A DNA stretch of 64,000 nucleotides from Saccharopolyspora sp. SCSIO 74807 (lineage in GTDB: Bacteria; Actinomycetota; Actinomycetes; Mycobacteriales; Pseudonocardiaceae), in the NCBI RefSeq assembly GCF_037023755.1, contig NZ_CP146100.1:124001-188000 (forward strand), in the 5' to 3' direction. The first letter of the stretch is position 1. Each line of letters opens with the position of its first letter. The position numbers and the translations under genes are program-made. Shown here one piece after another: positions 62,025-64,000 of this stretch. The notes beneath the pieces are model-generated. The model had not been told where the DNA came from, ran no database searches, and worked only from the letters and a program-made list of their open reading frames with translations.

Positions 62025-62066
62025 TCCCCGGACAGCCTTGATCCCCGGACAGCCTCGATCTCCGGG
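62016..62066 (+). repeat. Three 17-bp tandem repeats starting on a stop codon
   Basis: Units CAGCCTTGATCCCCGGA begin at 62016, 62033 and 62050 (third imperfect). The TGA of the DUF4439 gene (62022-62024) lies in the first unit and is repeated in the second. Confidence 0.88.
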
Positions 62067-62101
62067 CGACTCAGCGGGCGGGCTCCCGTTGCCCCGCGGG
62101 G

Positions 62102-63331
62102 TCAGCTGCCGGTGCTGTCCTGCGGCCAGCCGAGCCGCAGCGCGTCCCGGGTGACCTCGGAGAGCTGGGCGTCCTCGAAAGTGGCCGGTTTGCCGAAGTA
62201 GCCGGACTCACCGACCACGACGAGGCGGTCCTGCTGCTCGGAGTAGTAGCCGACGTCCTGGCTGAGCTTCGGGAAGTCGTCGGGCAGGTCCCGCCCGGCG
62301 GAGACGAGGTCCATCACGTTGCCGGTGCTGTCGGTCGACACCAGCGAATTCAGCTGCGCGGCGGAAGCGGCGTCGGGCATCCGGACGGTCACCACGGAGG
62401 TCAGTGCCCGCTGCCCGCCGGGCAGCGTGGTGGAGTACAGCGCCCTGGTGAGGTGCTCGCACTGGTGCTGCTGGAAATATGCCTTGATCTGCTCGGTGGA
62501 GACGTTCGCGCAGCCGCGGAAGCCCTCCTCCCGCAGTTCGGGGTGGAACTGGAACTTGCCCTGCGGCGGCTGCGGTCCCTGCGCCTGGTCGTCGGCCGGG
62601 TCGGAGGGTTTGAGCAACAGCCACACCAGTCCGGACAGCAGCGAGACGCCGAACAGCACGAGCCCGCGCAGCAACCAGCCGGACGGGGTGATCTTGGTGC
62701 CGCCGTTCCCGCTCGCCGGGTTCGGCTCGGCCGGGGACTGCCTGCCGGTGGAGGGGTGGGCGCGCTGGACAGGGGCGGCGGCCTGCTGGGCCGGAGCGGC
62801 TTGTTGGGCAGTTCCCGGGTACTGCGGCCCCGGCTGCTGAGCCATTCCCGGGTGCTGAGCCGTTCCGGGGTGCTGGGCAGTCCCGGGATGTTGGGCAGTC
62901 CCGGGATGTTGGGCGGGGTACTGGTTCGCCCCGGCGTAGGCACCACCGGGATTCGACTGCGGCCAATAACCCTGCGCCGCATAGGGCTGCTGGTACGGAT
63001 GCGCCGAGTACGCCTGGGTTGGCTGCGGGTGCGCGTGCTGCTGCGGCTGGTGCGCGGTCCCGTTCCACTGCTGGTTCCCGTTGCCCCAGCCGCTGTACTG
63101 GTTGTCCGGACCGTTGCCGTGCTGCCCGCGCTGCGACTGCCCGTGCTGCGATTGGTCGTCGCGGGCGGACGGCTGCTGGAATGCGGGCCGGGTCGCGTCC
63201 CCGGGCGCACCGGAGGTGCTTTCGGGGGCGAAGTCGGCGGCTGTCGCCGCGCGCTGCTCGTGGTTCACCCGGGAGTTGTCGCGCTGCAGTGGCGCTGTGT
63301 CGCCGCGCGGAGTCTGCTGCGAGTCATTCAT
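62102..63331 (-). CDS. Membrane protein with Gln/Pro-rich cytoplasmic half, unknown function
   Basis: A 409-residue protein. Residues 1-220 are low-complexity Gln/Pro/Tyr-rich, including four copies of a hexapeptide (AQHPGT) made by an 18-bp DNA repeat around 62830-62916. One transmembrane helix (WLLRGLVLFGVSLLSGLVWLLL) follows, then a C-terminal extracytoplasmic domain of about 150 residues with two Cys (GCANVS, HQCEHL) that likely form a disulfide. ATG 63331 is used; a GTG at 63367 is possible. No known family recognised. Confidence 0.7.
   Translation of the reverse strand: MNDSQQTPRGDTAPLQRDNSRVNHEQRAATAADFAPESTSGAPGDATRPAFQQPSARDDQSQHGQSQRGQHGNGPDNQYSGWGNGNQQWNGTAHQPQQHAHPQPTQAYSAHPYQQPYAAQGYWPQSNPGGAYAGANQYPAQHPGTAQHPGTAQHPGTAQHPGMAQQPGPQYPGTAQQAAPAQQAAAPVQRAHPSTGRQSPAEPNPASGNGGTKITPSGWLLRGLVLFGVSLLSGLVWLLLKPSDPADDQAQGPQPPQGKFQFHPELREEGFRGCANVSTEQIKAYFQQHQCEHLTRALYSTTLPGGQRALTSVVTVRMPDAASAAQLNSLVSTDSTGNVMDLVSAGRDLPDDFPKLSQDVGYYSEQQDRLVVVGESGYFGKPATFEDAQLSEVTRDALRLGWPQDSTGS
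62830..62916 (-). repeat. 18-bp tandem repeats in the Gln/Pro-rich protein gene
   Basis: Four to five units of the form CCCGGGATGTTGGGCAGT (period 18) encode AQHPGT repeats. Confidence 0.8.
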
Positions 63332-63430
63332 CTCTTCGGGCGCACCTTGGGGATCCGGCACGAGCACCTACGGTAGCGGTTGCCGGTCGATCGCAGAACA
63401 GCACGTGTGCAGCGATGACGTTCGGGCAGC

Positions 63431-64000
63431 TCAGGCACGCAGCGCCAAGATCACTCGATCGAGATCGTCGGCGGTGTTGTAGAGGTGGAATCCGACCCGC
63501 GCCTTGCCCGCGCGCGGCGAGCTCACCACTCCCGCGGCGGTGAGCCGGTCCCCGGCATCGGCTCCGGGCACGCCGACGATCGCGGACCCGCCCGGCGGCA
63601 TCCCCAGCTGCGCGCGCAGCTCGTCGGCGAGGCCCACGCAGTGCCGCCGCACCTGCTCCAGATCGGCCTTCGCGAGTTCGCGCATCGCCGCTTCCGCGCC
63701 GACCTGCTGCAACCAGACCGGTGATTGGTCCAGCCCCCGGGCTCCGTCGGCCAGCCGCAGCGGCAACCCGTAGTTGGTGTCCTCGTCGGGCGTGCCCGAG
63801 AACCAGTTGGCGTAGATCGGCCGCAGCCGGATGTCCGGGCGCACCGCCATCCAGGCCGCTCCGCGCGGGGACATCAGCCACTTGTAGCAGGCCCCCGCCA
63901 CGTAGTCGGCCCACTCCAGCTGCAGCGGCAGCCATCCGGCGGCCTGCGTGGTGTCCAGCAGCACCCGGGTCGGGATGCCTGCGGTGGCTTCGCGCAGCGC
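63431..64000 (-). CDS. Class V aminotransferase (PLP-dependent), cut by window end
   Basis: The C-terminal 189 residues of a class V aminotransferase; the N-terminus lies beyond the right edge. The frame runs to position 64000. Visible parts are VLLDTTQAAGWLPL (PLP-contact Asp and Gln) and CYKWLMSPRGAAWM with the Schiff-base Lys. This resembles the cysteine desulfurase/isopenicillin-epimerase-like branch. The C-terminal small domain ends VGFHLYNTADDLDRVILAL. Whether it is a desulfurase cannot be told without the N-terminus. Confidence 0.85.
   Translation of the reverse strand, partial: ALREATAGIPTRVLLDTTQAAGWLPLQLEWADYVAGACYKWLMSPRGAAWMAVRPDIRLRPIYANWFSGTPDEDTNYGLPLRLADGARGLDQSPVWLQQVGAEAAMRELAKADLEQVRRHCVGLADELRAQLGMPPGGSAIVGVPGADAGDRLTAAGVVSSPRAGKARVGFHLYNTADDLDRVILALRA

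Overview
The window is very G+C-rich DNA with dense, often overlapping genes, frequent GTG/TTG starts and strong G/C bias at third codon positions: a high-GC actinobacterium. The order rimP-nusA-ylxR-infB-DUF503-rbfA-nrnA-dinF-truB-ribF-rpsO-pnp-pepR-dapB ... thyX-dapA-rnj ... ftsK ... pgsA-clgR-pspA-pspM is the backbone known from Mycobacterium (Rv2743c-Rv2844 region), here with different insertions. A Pseudonocardiales member (Saccharopolyspora-like) is the best guess; this is inference from gene content, not from a marker gene.

Layout. 0-4.6 kb: moxR-DUF58-transglutaminase operon (+), ending at a strong hairpin. 4.7-9.2 kb: DUF3040 protein, methyltransferase, orphan ParA and Nei2-type DNA glycosylase (apparently a CTG start), NCS2 permease. 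9.3-13.2 kb: envelope-stress operon region clgR-pspA-pspM behind pgsA and cinA. 13.5-18.5 kb: accessory block (Uma2, ArgA-like GNAT, secreted phospholipase A2, lactate dehydrogenase, secreted sialidase-like protein). 18.7-24.1 kb: ftsK, plsC, secreted tripeptidyl aminopeptidase. 24.2-26.6 kb: a two-gene unit, nuclease-like/DUF2075 helicase plus MazG-like pyrophosphohydrolase, with the look of a defence module. 26.7-31 kb: rnj-dapA, TIGR03085 protein, thyX. 31-35.4 kb: ribbon-helix-helix protein with DUF4097 partner, AlkZ-like glycosylase, GNAT, DedA-like protein. 35.4-41.1 kb: a five-gene same-strand cluster of a secreted selenium-binding-protein-like beta-propeller, a Met-rich membrane protein, a YeeE/YedE sulfur transporter and two tiny secreted proteins. 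41.7-60.7 kb: lysine biosynthesis, RNA processing and translation core genes on the minus strand, with def as the main plus-strand exception. 61-64 kb: Tat-lipoprotein/ferritin-like pair, a repeat-rich membrane protein and a cut-off class V aminotransferase.

The parts of most interest are (i) the secreted SBP56-like/Met-rich/YeeE cluster, which reads as an undescribed extracytoplasmic sulfur-copper module; (ii) the DUF2075-MazG pair; (iii) a dispersed 49-bp hairpin element present twice with identical internal spacing just downstream of two stop codons; and (iv) an unusually large number of short exact tandem duplications (period 15-24 bp), some of them starting on a stop codon. All function calls rest on motif reading by eye; no database search was run.
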